A stretch of DNA of 64,000 nt from Domibacillus sp. PGB-M46 (GCF_022668875.1 NZ_JAKGCR010000013.1:38776-102775); one strand, 5' to 3'. Shown: positions 17,235 through 26,643, counted from the first letter of the stretch. Program-made: numbers and translations. The notes: generated from the letters alone by a model not told the origin.

Positions 17235-18433
17235 TATTTCTTTTTAATTTTTACAAACATCACTTTTAAATAATGGCCTTCAGGAAAAGCGTCTATGGTT
17301 CGAAAATCTTCTGGCAGCCCGTATTGCTCGACAATCTCATAAGCCGCTCCCTGCTCCTTGCAGGCCTCTTTAATAAACCTCTTAAATGTTTTTACATCCA
17401 CAGCGCTGCTGTTTGTAGAGGCAACAATGATGCCTTTATGCTTCGTTAACTGAATCGTTTCTTCAAGCAGCTTTGTATAATCTTTTGCTGCGCTGAAGGT
17501 CCGTTTTTTTGTTTTCGCAAAACTGGGCGGGTCGACAACAACAAGATCAAAGGTCCGCTTCTTTCGGGCAGCGTATTTAAAATATTGAAACACATCGTCC
17601 ACGACGATTTCCTGCTCCGAGACATCGATTCCGTTCGCTTCGAATTGCTGGATCGTCTTTGGCCTGCTTCGGTTGGCGACATCCACACTTGTTGTTTTTA
17701 CAGCGCCTCCAAGCGCGGAAGAAACAGAAAATGCGCCTGTATAGGAAAACATATTAAGCATTTCCGCATCTTTGGCATACCTTGTGCGGATCGCATTTCT
17801 TACTTCACGCTGATCAAGAAAAATCCCCGTCATGGCACCGTCATTTAAATCCACACAAAAATTCACGCCATTTTCTTTGATCAGCATTGGAAACTCGCCG
17901 CGTTCTCCTTCTACAAAATCATCATCTTCAATGTACTGCCCTTTCTGGTCAAAGCGCTTTTTCTCATAAATCCCTTTGAATTCGAGCTTCTCGCGCATGG
18001 CAGTCAGGATGTCTTTCCGGAATGAGTAAATGCCCTCGCTGTACCAGTGAATAACATAAAAGCCGTCATAATAATCGATAATTAACCCGCCAATTCCGTC
18101 TCCTTCACCATTAAACAAGCGAAAAGCCGTCGTATCAGGGTCTTTCATCAGCTCCTTACGGTGCTGAAAAGCCGCCTCTATTTTGCGGCCGAAAAAAGCA
18201 GCATCGATATATTCTTCCGGCTCCCGGGTGATGACCCAGCCGATGCCTTTATTTTGTACGCCGTAATAGCCGGTACCAATATAGTTTTTTTTATCATCTA
18301 AAATACGGAGAATATCTCCTTCTTTTTTGAGTGCTTTCGGGTTTTCAACCGCCTCTTTTTCAAGAAGAGGGTATCCCGCGCGGAGCTTTGCTGCCGCTTT
18401 TTTGTTTACCTTTATATTGATCAGTGTTTTCAT
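17234..18433 (-). CDS. Class I SAM-dependent rRNA (cytosine) methyltransferase, RlmI-like
   Basis: 399 residues. An N-terminal PUA-like domain (about 1-75) precedes a central domain and a Rossmann methyltransferase domain with MLNMFSYTGAFSVSSALGGA (SAM motif I) and VVVDPPSFAKTKK, the DPPxF motif of rRNA base methyltransferases. E. coli RlmI makes m5C1962 of 23S rRNA; B. subtilis YwbD is related. The catalytic cysteine expected in the RlmI C-terminal part is not obvious (STNSSAV replaces the usual SCS), so the exact position and base are uncertain. The ATG at 18433 is followed by the family-like MKTLINIKVNKKAAAKL. Confidence 0.82.
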   Translation of the reverse strand: MKTLINIKVNKKAAAKLRAGYPLLEKEAVENPKALKKEGDILRILDDKKNYIGTGYYGVQNKGIGWVITREPEEYIDAAFFGRKIEAAFQHRKELMKDPDTTAFRLFNGEGDGIGGLIIDYYDGFYVIHWYSEGIYSFRKDILTAMREKLEFKGIYEKKRFDQKGQYIEDDDFVEGERGEFPMLIKENGVNFCVDLNDGAMTGIFLDQREVRNAIRTRYAKDAEMLNMFSYTGAFSVSSALGGAVKTTSVDVANRSRPKTIQQFEANGIDVSEQEIVVDDVFQYFKYAARKKRTFDLVVVDPPSFAKTKKRTFSAAKDYTKLLEETIQLTKHKGIIVASTNSSAVDVKTFKRFIKEACKEQGAAYEIVEQYGLPEDFRTIDAFPEGHYLKVMFVKIKKK

Positions 18434-18529
18434 TCCAGCCCCCTGAACGCTTTTTTCTTTATCTTATCAGAACCTGTGTACAAACAGCATGTTTTAATGA
18501 TTAGGATGCCAGTAAGCAGGTATATATGA

Positions 18530-20674
18530 CTACTGTTTTTTTGAGGCTTTAAATTCAAATTGAACAGTGCCTTCATTTTTATCTTTCCAAACGAGATAAG
18601 CATCAAATGGCTGCTTTCCTTTAAAGCCTTTGATTAAGTTCGTTTTTCCTTTATCAAGAAGCTTTTTTACATTCGCTGCACTGATTGACTTGCCGAGCAT
18701 TTTTTTGCCGAGTATAAACCCGCATTTCGACGATTGGTAAGCGGAACAGCCATAAAATTTCCCTTTATCAATAACAGCGCTTCCGCATCTCGGGCATGCA
18801 CCGAGCGGCTGATGATCACGTGCGGCCGGCTTAGACGGCGCATCAAATGACCAGCCGGCAGAGTGCTCGATAGCATCCTGCACAATTTTTTGGGCGAGCC
18901 GCTTTGACTGTTCAATAAACACATTGGCCGGCGCTTGTCCTTTGCCAATTTCTTTTAAGCGCTGCTCCCATCTGCCTGTTAATTCTGGTGAAGCGAGCAG
19001 CGTATTTTCCACAGCATCAATCAAGACGAATGCCTTGGCCATCGGTACCACGCGGTGCTCTTCTATCTTCATATAGTCAAGCTGCTTCAGACGCTCGATA
19101 ATATTAGAGCGTGTACTTTCCTCTCCAAGGCCGGAAACCGATTTTAATACATTGCCAAGCTCTTTATCCTCCACTGTGTAACCGACATTTTTCATGGCGG
19201 TAATAAGTTCCCCTTCTGTGTACCGTTTCGGCGGGACGGTTTTTCCTTCCACGACTTTTACATCCTCTGCTATGCCTTTTTGTCCTTCTTTCACATTCGG
19301 CAGCAACACATCCTCTTTTTCCTTTTCAAACAAAACCGGACGCCACCCGGGCTCAATCAGCCGCTTCCCGTTCGTCACAAAGATGTGCGGCCCGACCGCT
19401 GTTCGGATCGTCGAATGTGCAAACAGGGCCGGGTTATAATGGGCAGCAATCAATGAACGAGCAATGAGATCATAAATCTTTCGCTCATCACCGCTTAATG
19501 AGTGAAGAGCCGGAACTTTTTCTGTTGGAATGATGGCATAATGATCGCTTACTTTTTTCGAGTCTACGTATCGTTTATCCGATAGGATGGAACGTGTTGT
19601 CCCGGCGGCCCATTGCTCGTACGGCTCGAGCTGGGATAACTTCCTTAAGATAGCTGGAAAAGCCGCAGCTTCTTCTGGATTTACATGATTGCTGTCGGTC
19701 CGGGGATAGGTCACGTAAGACCGCTCATAAAGAGCCTGCGTCACCTCCAATGTTTTCTTTGGCGAAAAATTAAACCGCTTGTTCGCAAGTGCCTGCAGAG
19801 TGGATAAACTGTGAAAAGCAGGCGGCGGCACCGGTTTGTTTTCCGTTTTCACTTCTACTGCTTCCGCTTCTTTTCCCATGCACTCGTCCCGGATTGCTTC
19901 TGCATTCTCTCGTTCATAAAAGCGCGTTTCTTTTTCTTTTATCCATTTTCCTTCATATAAAGCTCCATCCATGTTAAAAGACGCGACTACTTCATAAAAT
20001 GGCTTGGATACAAAGGCAAGAATCTCTTTTTCCCGCTTGACGACAAGGGCAAGCGTAGGAGTCTGCACGCGCCCGACGGCATATACATCCCGCCCCGCTC
20101 CTTTTGTTTTAGACTGAATTAAGAGCGTATAAGCACGGCTCGCATTCATGCCAATGAGCCAGTCTGCGTAGCTGCGGGCCATCGCTTCGTGGTAAAGCGG
20201 CATTGTCTCTTCGATAGGCCGCAGATTGGCAAAAGCCTGCTCCACGGCTCTCGGTGTTAAGCTGCTTACCCAAAGACGCCGCATCGGTTTATTAACACCG
20301 GACATGCGGACAACGAGCTGCACAATGAGCTCTCCCTCACGTGCCGGGTCGCCCGCGGAAATAATTTCGGTTACGGCCGGATTTCGAATAATCTCTTTGA
20401 CTGCTTTGAACCGGCTTGTTTTAGCTGGGATGATTTTATATTTAAATGTTTCTGGAATCATTGGCAGTGTTTCAAGATGCCACCTTTTTAATTTAGGGTC
20501 CATTTCATGCGGCGGTACAATTTCAAACAAGTGGCCGCTGCACCAGGCGAGCAGTGCCCCATCTGGAAATGTTTCACATGGGGCAATCTCAATGTGTGTT
20601 CCTTTTTTCGCATGGCGGAATGGAGCGGCAAGCGCCTCGGCCTGTGATGCTTTTTCAGCAATGATCGCCTGCAT
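18530..20674 (-). CDS. topB: DNA topoisomerase III
   Basis: 714 residues, close to B. subtilis TopB (727). TOPRIM domain at the N-terminus (IIAEKASQA; SAGDPAREGELI with the metal-binding DxD-type acidic residues), then the type IA core with catalytic Tyr in SYVTYPRTDSNH. The C-terminal zinc-finger-like segment has CPRCG...CSAY...CGF. TopB relaxes and decatenates single-stranded or recombining DNA. The start at 20674 has AGGAGG upstream. Its promoter overlaps a LexA-like box (20695-20708), suggesting damage control. Transcribed alone. Confidence 0.93.
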   Translation of the reverse strand: MQAIIAEKASQAEALAAPFRHAKKGTHIEIAPCETFPDGALLAWCSGHLFEIVPPHEMDPKLKRWHLETLPMIPETFKYKIIPAKTSRFKAVKEIIRNPAVTEIISAGDPAREGELIVQLVVRMSGVNKPMRRLWVSSLTPRAVEQAFANLRPIEETMPLYHEAMARSYADWLIGMNASRAYTLLIQSKTKGAGRDVYAVGRVQTPTLALVVKREKEILAFVSKPFYEVVASFNMDGALYEGKWIKEKETRFYERENAEAIRDECMGKEAEAVEVKTENKPVPPPAFHSLSTLQALANKRFNFSPKKTLEVTQALYERSYVTYPRTDSNHVNPEEAAAFPAILRKLSQLEPYEQWAAGTTRSILSDKRYVDSKKVSDHYAIIPTEKVPALHSLSGDERKIYDLIARSLIAAHYNPALFAHSTIRTAVGPHIFVTNGKRLIEPGWRPVLFEKEKEDVLLPNVKEGQKGIAEDVKVVEGKTVPPKRYTEGELITAMKNVGYTVEDKELGNVLKSVSGLGEESTRSNIIERLKQLDYMKIEEHRVVPMAKAFVLIDAVENTLLASPELTGRWEQRLKEIGKGQAPANVFIEQSKRLAQKIVQDAIEHSAGWSFDAPSKPAARDHQPLGACPRCGSAVIDKGKFYGCSAYQSSKCGFILGKKMLGKSISAANVKKLLDKGKTNLIKGFKGKQPFDAYLVWKDKNEGTVQFEFKASKKQ

Positions 20675-20694
20675 GGCTTTTCCTCCTATCTACA

Positions 20695-20745
20695 AAAACA
20701 AACGTTCGATACCCTCATTATAAAGGGGTCATTTCATTTTCGCAA
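20695..20745 (-). promoter_or_regulatory. topB promoter with LexA-like box
   Basis: Minus strand TTGCGA (20745-20740), 17 bases, TATAAT (20722-20717). Eight bases downstream lies CGAACGTTTGTTTT (20708-20695), which fits the Bacillus SOS box CGAAC-N4-GTTCG at 8 of 10 defined positions (9 if C/T is allowed at the eighth). Confidence 0.55.
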
Positions 20746-20750
20746 ACGCA

Positions 20751-20783
20751 AAAGAGCGAAGCCGGCTTTGGGCTTCGCTCTTT
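20751..20783. terminator. Terminator of MBL hydrolase gene
   Basis: Perfect AAAGAGCGAAGCC/GGCTTCGCTCTTT stem with flanking T-run for the minus strand and, weaker, the plus strand. Confidence 0.9.
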
Positions 20784-20785
20784 TT

Positions 20786-21496
20786 TCAGCTCAGTTTTCT
20801 CTCTGCCTCGCCAATTGCCTGGCGTATGGCGCTCTCTGGATTCGTCACCATCTTGCCGTGACCCACCGCAAGAAGCGCTGGCTGAAGCGCCTGAATCCGT
20901 TTGGCACTTTCGATCGCGGTCTGTTTATCCCATGTTCCGAATGCTGGAAAAGGGAACAGCGGTTTAAATGTACCGGCAACCGCCATTCCTCCATGTGTTT
21001 GAAAAGCATCTCCAACAATCAGGTGCTTGTTCCGGGTCTCCCAAAACGACATGGAGCCCGGCGTATGGCCTGGCGTAAACACGGCTTCAAGCGAGCCGAT
21101 TCGATCCCCTTCATTCAGTTCTACATCCGGTTTTGTACTCATTCTTTTTGGAACACCGCCTTTAATAGGCTTTTGCGCTTCGCCCGCATCAACCGTCAAA
21201 TCTCCTTCCAAAATCCGTGCGTCGCGTGCAGATATATAAACAGGCACATCAGGCATAAACGCTTTTAATCGATCGACTGAGCCAATATGGTCTTCATGAG
21301 CATGCGTAAGTACAATGTGTTCAATCGGCTTGCCCAATCGTTTTACCATATTCATAATGGCAGCTGCACTAAACGGAAGGGCTGCATCAATCAACGTAAG
21401 AAATCTTTCTTCCTCAACCATATAGCAATTAACCGGAAACAGGGAGGGCATAAAAGAAATTTGATATAAACTTCCCGTTTTTTGAATGCGGACCAT
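20786..21496 (-). CDS. MBL-fold metallo-hydrolase (YflN-like)
   Basis: 236 residues. LTHAHEDHIGS is the HxHxDH motif; TPGHTPGSMSF, VGDAF and VGHGKM complete the dinuclear metal site. Size and spacing fit small MBL hydrolases such as B. subtilis YflN. Substrate unknown. The start at 21496 has GGAGGAG 7 bases upstream; the longer frame starting at 21544 lies inside the terminator of the amidase gene and is rejected. Confidence 0.82.
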   Translation of the reverse strand: MVRIQKTGSLYQISFMPSLFPVNCYMVEEERFLTLIDAALPFSAAAIMNMVKRLGKPIEHIVLTHAHEDHIGSVDRLKAFMPDVPVYISARDARILEGDLTVDAGEAQKPIKGGVPKRMSTKPDVELNEGDRIGSLEAVFTPGHTPGSMSFWETRNKHLIVGDAFQTHGGMAVAGTFKPLFPFPAFGTWDKQTAIESAKRIQALQPALLAVGHGKMVTNPESAIRQAIGEAERKLS

Positions 21497-21513
21497 GACA
21501 ATCTCCTCCGATG

Positions 21514-21550
21514 AAAAATGGCTTCCGTTCAAAACGGAAGCCATTTTTTA
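21514..21550. terminator. Terminator of the SLH amidase gene
   Basis: 16-base-pair perfect stem AAAAATGGCTTCCGTT/AACGGAAGCCATTTTT; its end overlaps the amidase stop codon. Confidence 0.92.
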
Positions 21551-22945
21551 TTTGTAATACACATCTACGCTAAATCCTTTTTCTTTGTAATAATCAAGGA
21601 TCCCATTGTAAATCGCAATAGACATTTTATTCATTTGAGCATCAGACGCCATCTTGGCAGCGTCTCCTGCATTTGTGATAAAACCAAGCTCAAGCAATGT
21701 GGCTGGCATGCTGTTTTCCCGAAGAACCGAGTAATTGCCCGGTTTCGTACCGCGGTCGCGAAGGCCCCATGCGGCAAGCATACGTGCCTGAATCTTTTCG
21801 CCAAGAAGCTTGCTGTCAGCTGCATGCTGGTTGCCGGCTGAATAATAATACGCTTCTGTACCTGTTGCGGCAGGTGTTGCGGCATTTGCATGGATACTGA
21901 CAAAAATATCTCCGTCTTCATTTTTTGCAAACGCAGAACGGTCAAGCAGTTCAATAAAGACATCCGAAGACCGGGTCATTTTTACCGTAAACGGTGTTCC
22001 TTTTAAAAGGCTGCTTACTTGCAGGCCGGCTTTGAGCACAACATCTTTTTCCTTTAAGCCATTGCCGACCGCGCCGGAATCTTTGCCCCCATGACCCGGA
22101 TCTAAAATAATCGTTTGCCCGGCCAAAGCAGAATCCGTATTTGGTAACGGAGCTGGAGCCGGTGCATCAGGCGCCGTACTTCCTAACGACGAGCGCAAAT
22201 AGGAAGAACTGATAAATCCGGTCAGAGACCCTGCTTTTACATAAGTCCAGCCGCCGACAGAATGGGCACCCGATACTTTTGTGTTGGCTGAAATTTTGCC
22301 GATAGACGTGTAATCCGTTGATGGGCCAGTCCGAATATTTAAGTTGTTTGTGGTTGACACAAATGCTGACTTAAAAGAAGCTGACTGTTTCAAGCGAAAA
22401 GATGGATTCACAGCACGTGCAAGAAACACCGCAAAATCTGCGCGGGTAATCGTTTTTTTAGTACCAAATGTGCCGTCTTCCATTCCGCTGGCAATCCCAA
22501 GCTTTAAAAGAGCCTGTTCAGCATTTCCAGAATAACCGAATGCTCTTTGTAAAATAATGGCCATGTCACCGCGTGTAACGGCTTTAGAAGGGAAAAATTG
22601 ATTGTCTGGTGTACCGGGCATAATGCCTTTATCGGCCATGGCTTCAATATAGCCGGACGCCGTGTTTCCTTTTCCCACGTCGGAAAAACGAGTAGCCCGC
22701 TGCTGTCCATTAAGCTGCAGGGTCCGGCCGACAAAAATGGCTACTTGCGCCCGCGTCAATGTTGCCCCTGGAGCGAATGATGACGGAGTAACACCATAAA
22801 TAATTTTTCCTTGCGTTAAGTAGTTTACTTCCTTAACTGCACGCGATGGAACATCGTTAAATCCTGCTGCCTGAACAGGTGCTTGGATGCCCAGCAGAGA
22901 AAGAACCAGGCACAATGCCGTGATAAATATCGTCCATTTTTTCAC
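21548..22945 (-). CDS. Secreted SLH-domain N-acetylmuramoyl-L-alanine amidase
   Basis: 465 residues. A signal peptide (MKKWTIFITALCLVLSLLG..APVQA-A, cut near 26) is followed by three S-layer-homology repeats (about 28-80, 88-142, 143-188; each with FxDV or an equivalent and ITRADFAVFLARA-like ends), an SH3b domain (about 205-255: LNIRTGPSTDYTSIGKI), a Pro/Ala linker and an Amidase_3 domain with ILDPGHGGKDSG, SIHANA and a C-terminal LELGFITN, the zinc ligands and catalytic Glu. It should cleave peptidoglycan stem peptides at the cell surface while SLH domains hold it to pyruvylated wall polymer. The start is GTG at 22945, 7 bases after GGAGG; the upstream ATG overlaps that site. Confidence 0.92.
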   Translation of the reverse strand: MKKWTIFITALCLVLSLLGIQAPVQAAGFNDVPSRAVKEVNYLTQGKIIYGVTPSSFAPGATLTRAQVAIFVGRTLQLNGQQRATRFSDVGKGNTASGYIEAMADKGIMPGTPDNQFFPSKAVTRGDMAIILQRAFGYSGNAEQALLKLGIASGMEDGTFGTKKTITRADFAVFLARAVNPSFRLKQSASFKSAFVSTTNNLNIRTGPSTDYTSIGKISANTKVSGAHSVGGWTYVKAGSLTGFISSSYLRSSLGSTAPDAPAPAPLPNTDSALAGQTIILDPGHGGKDSGAVGNGLKEKDVVLKAGLQVSSLLKGTPFTVKMTRSSDVFIELLDRSAFAKNEDGDIFVSIHANAATPAATGTEAYYYSAGNQHAADSKLLGEKIQARMLAAWGLRDRGTKPGNYSVLRENSMPATLLELGFITNAGDAAKMASDAQMNKMSIAIYNGILDYYKEKGFSVDVYYK

Positions 22946-23045
22946 TTTGTTGCCTCCATTCAAAAATATGCCGCTTTTAACCTATACATCGGTTGTATTT
23001 ATTTCATTTTAACGTTTTTTTTGGGTCAATTGTATTTCATTTCTA

Positions 23046-23948
23046 TTACAGACCGTTAAAACGACGTAAAGAAGAAGCAGCATAAATAGCATGGCGGGCA
23101 TGTAAAACTGGGTCATTTGAACACTCTATCCCATCCGGAAGCACAGTTGGATCGAAAATGACCCGGTCATTTGGCTGGAGAATTTTTTCTCTTATTTCCA
23201 GACGACCAACAGAAATACGCGGCCGGTCTTCAGGCCAAAGTACGGTTGAATCGTCCGTGGCATCTTCCGATTTTCCTAGAACAATAGAAAGTGTAAAGCT
23301 GACAGGCAGCTCATCTTCCAATTCTTTTTCTAAGTAATCCGCGGGATGGGTAACAGCTTCTTTTTTTGCTTCTGCGCTAAACGATTTATCTGGTATCCAT
23401 TCATATTTTACAGGCTGCCTGTCGCCTGCTTCGTTAACAAAGTAAAATGTATGAATAGGAAAATAGCGGCTCGTTGAATAGCTGACGAACGGCTTCATTT
23501 TTTTTAAAATCTGAAAAGCCGCTTTGCTTTCCGGATAGTCGATAAACAATTTCATTAAATCTCTTGGTCCCGGCCCTTCTGCGGCAAGCCTCATCATTTC
23601 CACAAACGCTTCCGGTGTTTTCGTTAAAAAAACCGGCACATTTACACTAACTAAATAGGTTTTTTCTCCATTGGGCAGGTGAAACTGAACAGACATGCCT
23701 TTTACTGGTGATAGACTGTCGATCATATTTGGATTTGGTGAGCTGTCTGAAAAACGGACGACTGCCGGCACCGGTCTTTGCTGCAAATGCGCGGCTTTTG
23801 TATACGGTGCAGCCTCCCCATTTGGAACAAAAACAGCTTGATAAAAGCAGCCTTTTGCATGCGCTCTTCGAAAGCCTGGGTGAGTGCCTGCAATTTTTTC
23901 AATGGACTGGATCGCCGTTTCGGCTAAGCCCGTGTACTTTTCGTTCAT
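23046..23948 (-). CDS. Catalase-related haem peroxidase (SrpA/mini-catalase type)
   Basis: 300 residues, shorter than a true catalase. RRAHAKGC holds the distal His (RxxHAKG), PAVVRFSDSSPNPNM corresponds to the catalase FS...N segment, and DPTVLPDGIECSNDPVLHARHAIYAASSLRR matches the C-terminal haem region of catalase-related peroxidases (R..YxxS). Such proteins are organic-peroxide peroxidases with little catalase activity. The start at 23948 has GGAGGCAGCGAT upstream. It sits 50 bases after the MATE gene in the same direction, but the MATE terminator separates them. Confidence 0.83.
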   Translation of the reverse strand: MNEKYTGLAETAIQSIEKIAGTHPGFRRAHAKGCFYQAVFVPNGEAAPYTKAAHLQQRPVPAVVRFSDSSPNPNMIDSLSPVKGMSVQFHLPNGEKTYLVSVNVPVFLTKTPEAFVEMMRLAAEGPGPRDLMKLFIDYPESKAAFQILKKMKPFVSYSTSRYFPIHTFYFVNEAGDRQPVKYEWIPDKSFSAEAKKEAVTHPADYLEKELEDELPVSFTLSIVLGKSEDATDDSTVLWPEDRPRISVGRLEIREKILQPNDRVIFDPTVLPDGIECSNDPVLHARHAIYAASSLRRFNGL

Positions 23949-23983
23949 ATCGCTGCCTCCTTTTTTATTCATCCATACCCAAA

Positions 23984-24022
23984 AAAGCCTTTGCTGATTC
24001 AAGTTTGATCAGCAAAGGCTTT
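23984..24022 (-). terminator. Terminator overlapping the 3' end of the MATE gene
   Basis: AAAGCCTTTGCTGAT/ATCAGCAAAGGCTTT, 15 pairs, T-run on the minus strand. The upstream arm encodes the last residues (KKAFADQ) of the exporter. Confidence 0.9.
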
Positions 24023-25351
24023 CTTATCCATGTCCCTGTCCCTCTCAAGCGGAAATAGTCGGCGTCCAAGCGCCGGCATATAAAAAACAAGAAAAACAGA
24101 ACGGGCCAGTGTAAAGCTTATAAAAGCGAGCCAAAGACCGTGATTTTCAAAAGCCGGGACACCTGCCCATTGAATTAGAAGGTATATTCCCAGTGCTGCT
24201 GCAATAGAGTTGCGGACAGGAGCCGCTTGTGAAGCACCGGTAAAGACACCGTACAGCACAAGGCCTAATGCGCCGCTTGCCGGAAACAGGAGCAGCCAGG
24301 CACTGTAAGAATCGGCCAGCTCCAATACTTGAGGCAGATTTGTAAACAGTCCAATAACCGGCTCCCGTAAAAAGAAGTACGCCGCCGTCAGCAGCACTGC
24401 TGCTGCAGCAGACCATTGAATCGACAAAGAAACCGTTTTTTTGTACATGTCTTTATCGTCTGCGCCAACCGCCCGGCCGGTTAAAATGCTCGAGGCATTG
24501 GCAAAGCCATCAAAAAAATACGCCATAATGTAATGAACTTGAATTAAGATGGCATTTGCCGCCAGAACATCAGTCCCAAATGAAGCACCCCGGGCGGTAA
24601 ACGCATTAAACACAGCTAAAAGGCAGACCGTTCGAATCATTAAATCGCGGTTTACAGCCATCATTTTTAAAAAAGGAGCTGCTTCAAACAAGCGGGGCTC
24701 TTTTATATCTCTCAGCCGGATTCCTGCCGACTTCCGGATTATAAACAGCCCGATCAAAAACGCCGATATTTCAGAAATAAGCGTTGCAGCTGCTACGCCT
24801 GCAATCCCGAACGAAAATCCTTTAACAAACACAATATCAAGGATGATATTTGAAACGTTCATCCACACCTGAAGCCAGAAAGATGCTTTAATGAGTGATC
24901 TGCCCATCATCCATCCCAGTATCACATAATTCATCAGCACAAAAGGTGCTCCCCAAATCCGAACCATAAAATAGTCTGACGCCGCCGCAAGAACGGCCTG
25001 GTCCGGATTCATGATAGAGAAGAAAATCGTTTTAATAGGCCATTGAAGCAGTATAAACAAACAGCCGATCAACAGCGCCACCAAAAAAGGCCTCATCAGC
25101 GCTAGTTTCATAGCTTGAGAATCCCGGGCGCCATCAGCTTGAGCCGTAAAACCGGATGTACTGACACGAAGAAAACCAAACAGCCAGTACATTGTATTAA
25201 AAATCATGCTGGCGATCGCTACACCGCCAATGTAAGCCGGATCAGGAAGCCAGCCGACAACTGCTGTGTCAACTGCGCCAAGCAGCGGCGTTGTAACGGT
25301 TGAAAAAATGAGCGGGATGGCAAGCGCCAGGTAAATCCGATGAGTCAGCAT
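23999..25351 (-). CDS. MATE-family exporter (DinF-like)
   Basis: 450 residues with 12 predicted membrane helices. The N-terminal IYLALAIPLIFSTVTTPLLGAVDTAVVGW is characteristic of the DinF branch of multidrug and toxic compound extrusion transporters (NSxxxGxVDT-like helix 1), with the repeat in the second half near FDGFANASSILTGRAVGA. Exchange is driven by Na+ or H+. The start at 25351 has AAGGAGG 5 bases upstream. Its promoter overlaps a nearly perfect Zur box, which is unusual for a MATE exporter and suggests expression under zinc limitation. Substrate unknown. Confidence 0.88.
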   Translation of the reverse strand: MLTHRIYLALAIPLIFSTVTTPLLGAVDTAVVGWLPDPAYIGGVAIASMIFNTMYWLFGFLRVSTSGFTAQADGARDSQAMKLALMRPFLVALLIGCLFILLQWPIKTIFFSIMNPDQAVLAAASDYFMVRIWGAPFVLMNYVILGWMMGRSLIKASFWLQVWMNVSNIILDIVFVKGFSFGIAGVAAATLISEISAFLIGLFIIRKSAGIRLRDIKEPRLFEAAPFLKMMAVNRDLMIRTVCLLAVFNAFTARGASFGTDVLAANAILIQVHYIMAYFFDGFANASSILTGRAVGADDKDMYKKTVSLSIQWSAAAAVLLTAAYFFLREPVIGLFTNLPQVLELADSYSAWLLLFPASGALGLVLYGVFTGASQAAPVRNSIAAALGIYLLIQWAGVPAFENHGLWLAFISFTLARSVFLVFYMPALGRRLFPLERDRDMDKKAFADQT

Positions 25352-25460
25352 TGTTTCCTCCTTACAATTCAAAACATTCATTCATGCATTTCTCCATAAA
25401 TAAAGAACACCTGCAGCCACTTGTACATCAGTATGTATTTCGGCTGATTACGCTGACATC

Positions 25461-25508
25461 ATGGTAGCATATTGCTCCTACGGTGTAAATCGTCATTATT
25501 ACGATTTA
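25461..25508 (-). promoter_or_regulatory. Zur box overlapping the MATE promoter
   Basis: 25486-25508 is an inverted repeat: TAAATCGT and ACGATTTA around CATTATT. It matches the Bacillus Zur operator (TAAATCGTAAT-N-ATTACGATTTA) at all but one position. A minus-strand promoter TTTACA (25489-25484), 17 bases, TACCAT (25466-25461) has its -35 inside the box. The divergent corA-like gene starts 183 bases away on the other side. Confidence 0.75.
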
Positions 25509-25690
25509 AAACGAAAGAAAAGCGCCTGAATCATACAAGAGCGTGTAGTTACTGCTTTAAAAATAGAATATTCCTTTTCGTGAACCAGAAATCTGTTTCG
25601 TCTGCTCCCTGTTCCCTCCCTTCTCTCCTTACAAACATGCGGATATACTGTATACTGTTAAGGGCTTACTACAAGAAGAAGGTGATGCGC

Positions 25691-26641
25691 ATGATCCGAA
25701 CGGCTGCAATTACGGCTGATCAAGCTGTGTTGCATAACATCCCGCTTGAAGACCTTCGCGGGGGCAATATCCTTTGGTACTGGGTGGACCTTGACCAGCC
25801 GACAAACGAAGAAACGACGATTTTACAAGATTTTTTCGCGTTTCACCCGCTGGCGATTGAAGACTGCCTGCATTTTATTCAACGGCCAAAGCTGGATTAC
25901 TATGAAGATCACAACTTTATGATTATTCAATCCATCAATCAAAAAACGCTTGATCCGGAAGAGATTGATATTTTTTGGTGTGCAAACTATATTGTAACTT
26001 TTCATCGAAAAAAATCTGTTGAAATTGACACAGTATGGGAACGTCTGCTAGATGCTAAAAAAATAAAAAACTTAAACCCAGTTCAGGTTTTATACCATCT
26101 TGTTGACAAAGTAGTCGACCACTTTTTCCCGAGCGTCTATCAAATTGAGGACAGCTTAATTCAGCTCGAAGCAGAGGATACAGACCAGGCGAGCACAGAT
26201 GATTTATTTGATATTCGAAAAGAGCTGCTGAAGCTGCGCCGGATTATTTTTCCGATGCGGGAATTGTTATACCGTGTACTAAATTCAGACCGGATTCAAA
26301 TGGGTAAAAAAAGCAAACTTTATTTTAAAGATATTTATGATCATCTTTTAATGCTGACAGAAATCGTTGAATCAAACCGGGAACTCACAAAAGATATGCG
26401 TGACAGCTATCTTTCAGTGAACTCAAATCGTATGAACAGCATTATGATGACATTAACGGTCATCACAACGATTTTCATGCCGCTTACGTTTATTGCCGGC
26501 ATTTACGGAATGAATTTTGATCATATGCCGGAATTACATTGGCACTACGGTTATTTTATCGTTCTTGGTGTCATGGCTGGTATTTCCCTGTCCATGTTTG
26601 TCTTTTTCTGGAGAAAAGGCTGGTTCCGGCAGGATCATTAA
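25691..26641 (+). CDS. corA: CorA-family divalent metal transporter (YfjQ-like)
   Basis: 316 residues. A long acidic and helical cytosolic N-terminal domain (about 1-255) ends in two membrane helices joined by the family motif YGMNF and HWHYGY (here MPELHWHYGY for the usual MPE-(L/W)-xxxYG). CorA pentamers move Mg2+, some relatives Co2+, Ni2+ or export Zn2+. The ATG at 25691 is preferred (GAAGG at proper spacing); ATG at 25685 is possible. A Zur box lies 183 bases upstream in the shared region, so zinc-linked control is possible but the box is better placed for the MATE gene. Confidence 0.88.
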   Translation: MIRTAAITADQAVLHNIPLEDLRGGNILWYWVDLDQPTNEETTILQDFFAFHPLAIEDCLHFIQRPKLDYYEDHNFMIIQSINQKTLDPEEIDIFWCANYIVTFHRKKSVEIDTVWERLLDAKKIKNLNPVQVLYHLVDKVVDHFFPSVYQIEDSLIQLEAEDTDQASTDDLFDIRKELLKLRRIIFPMRELLYRVLNSDRIQMGKKSKLYFKDIYDHLLMLTEIVESNRELTKDMRDSYLSVNSNRMNSIMMTLTVITTIFMPLTFIAGIYGMNFDHMPELHWHYGYFIVLGVMAGISLSMFVFFWRKGWFRQDH

Positions 26642-26643
26642 TG

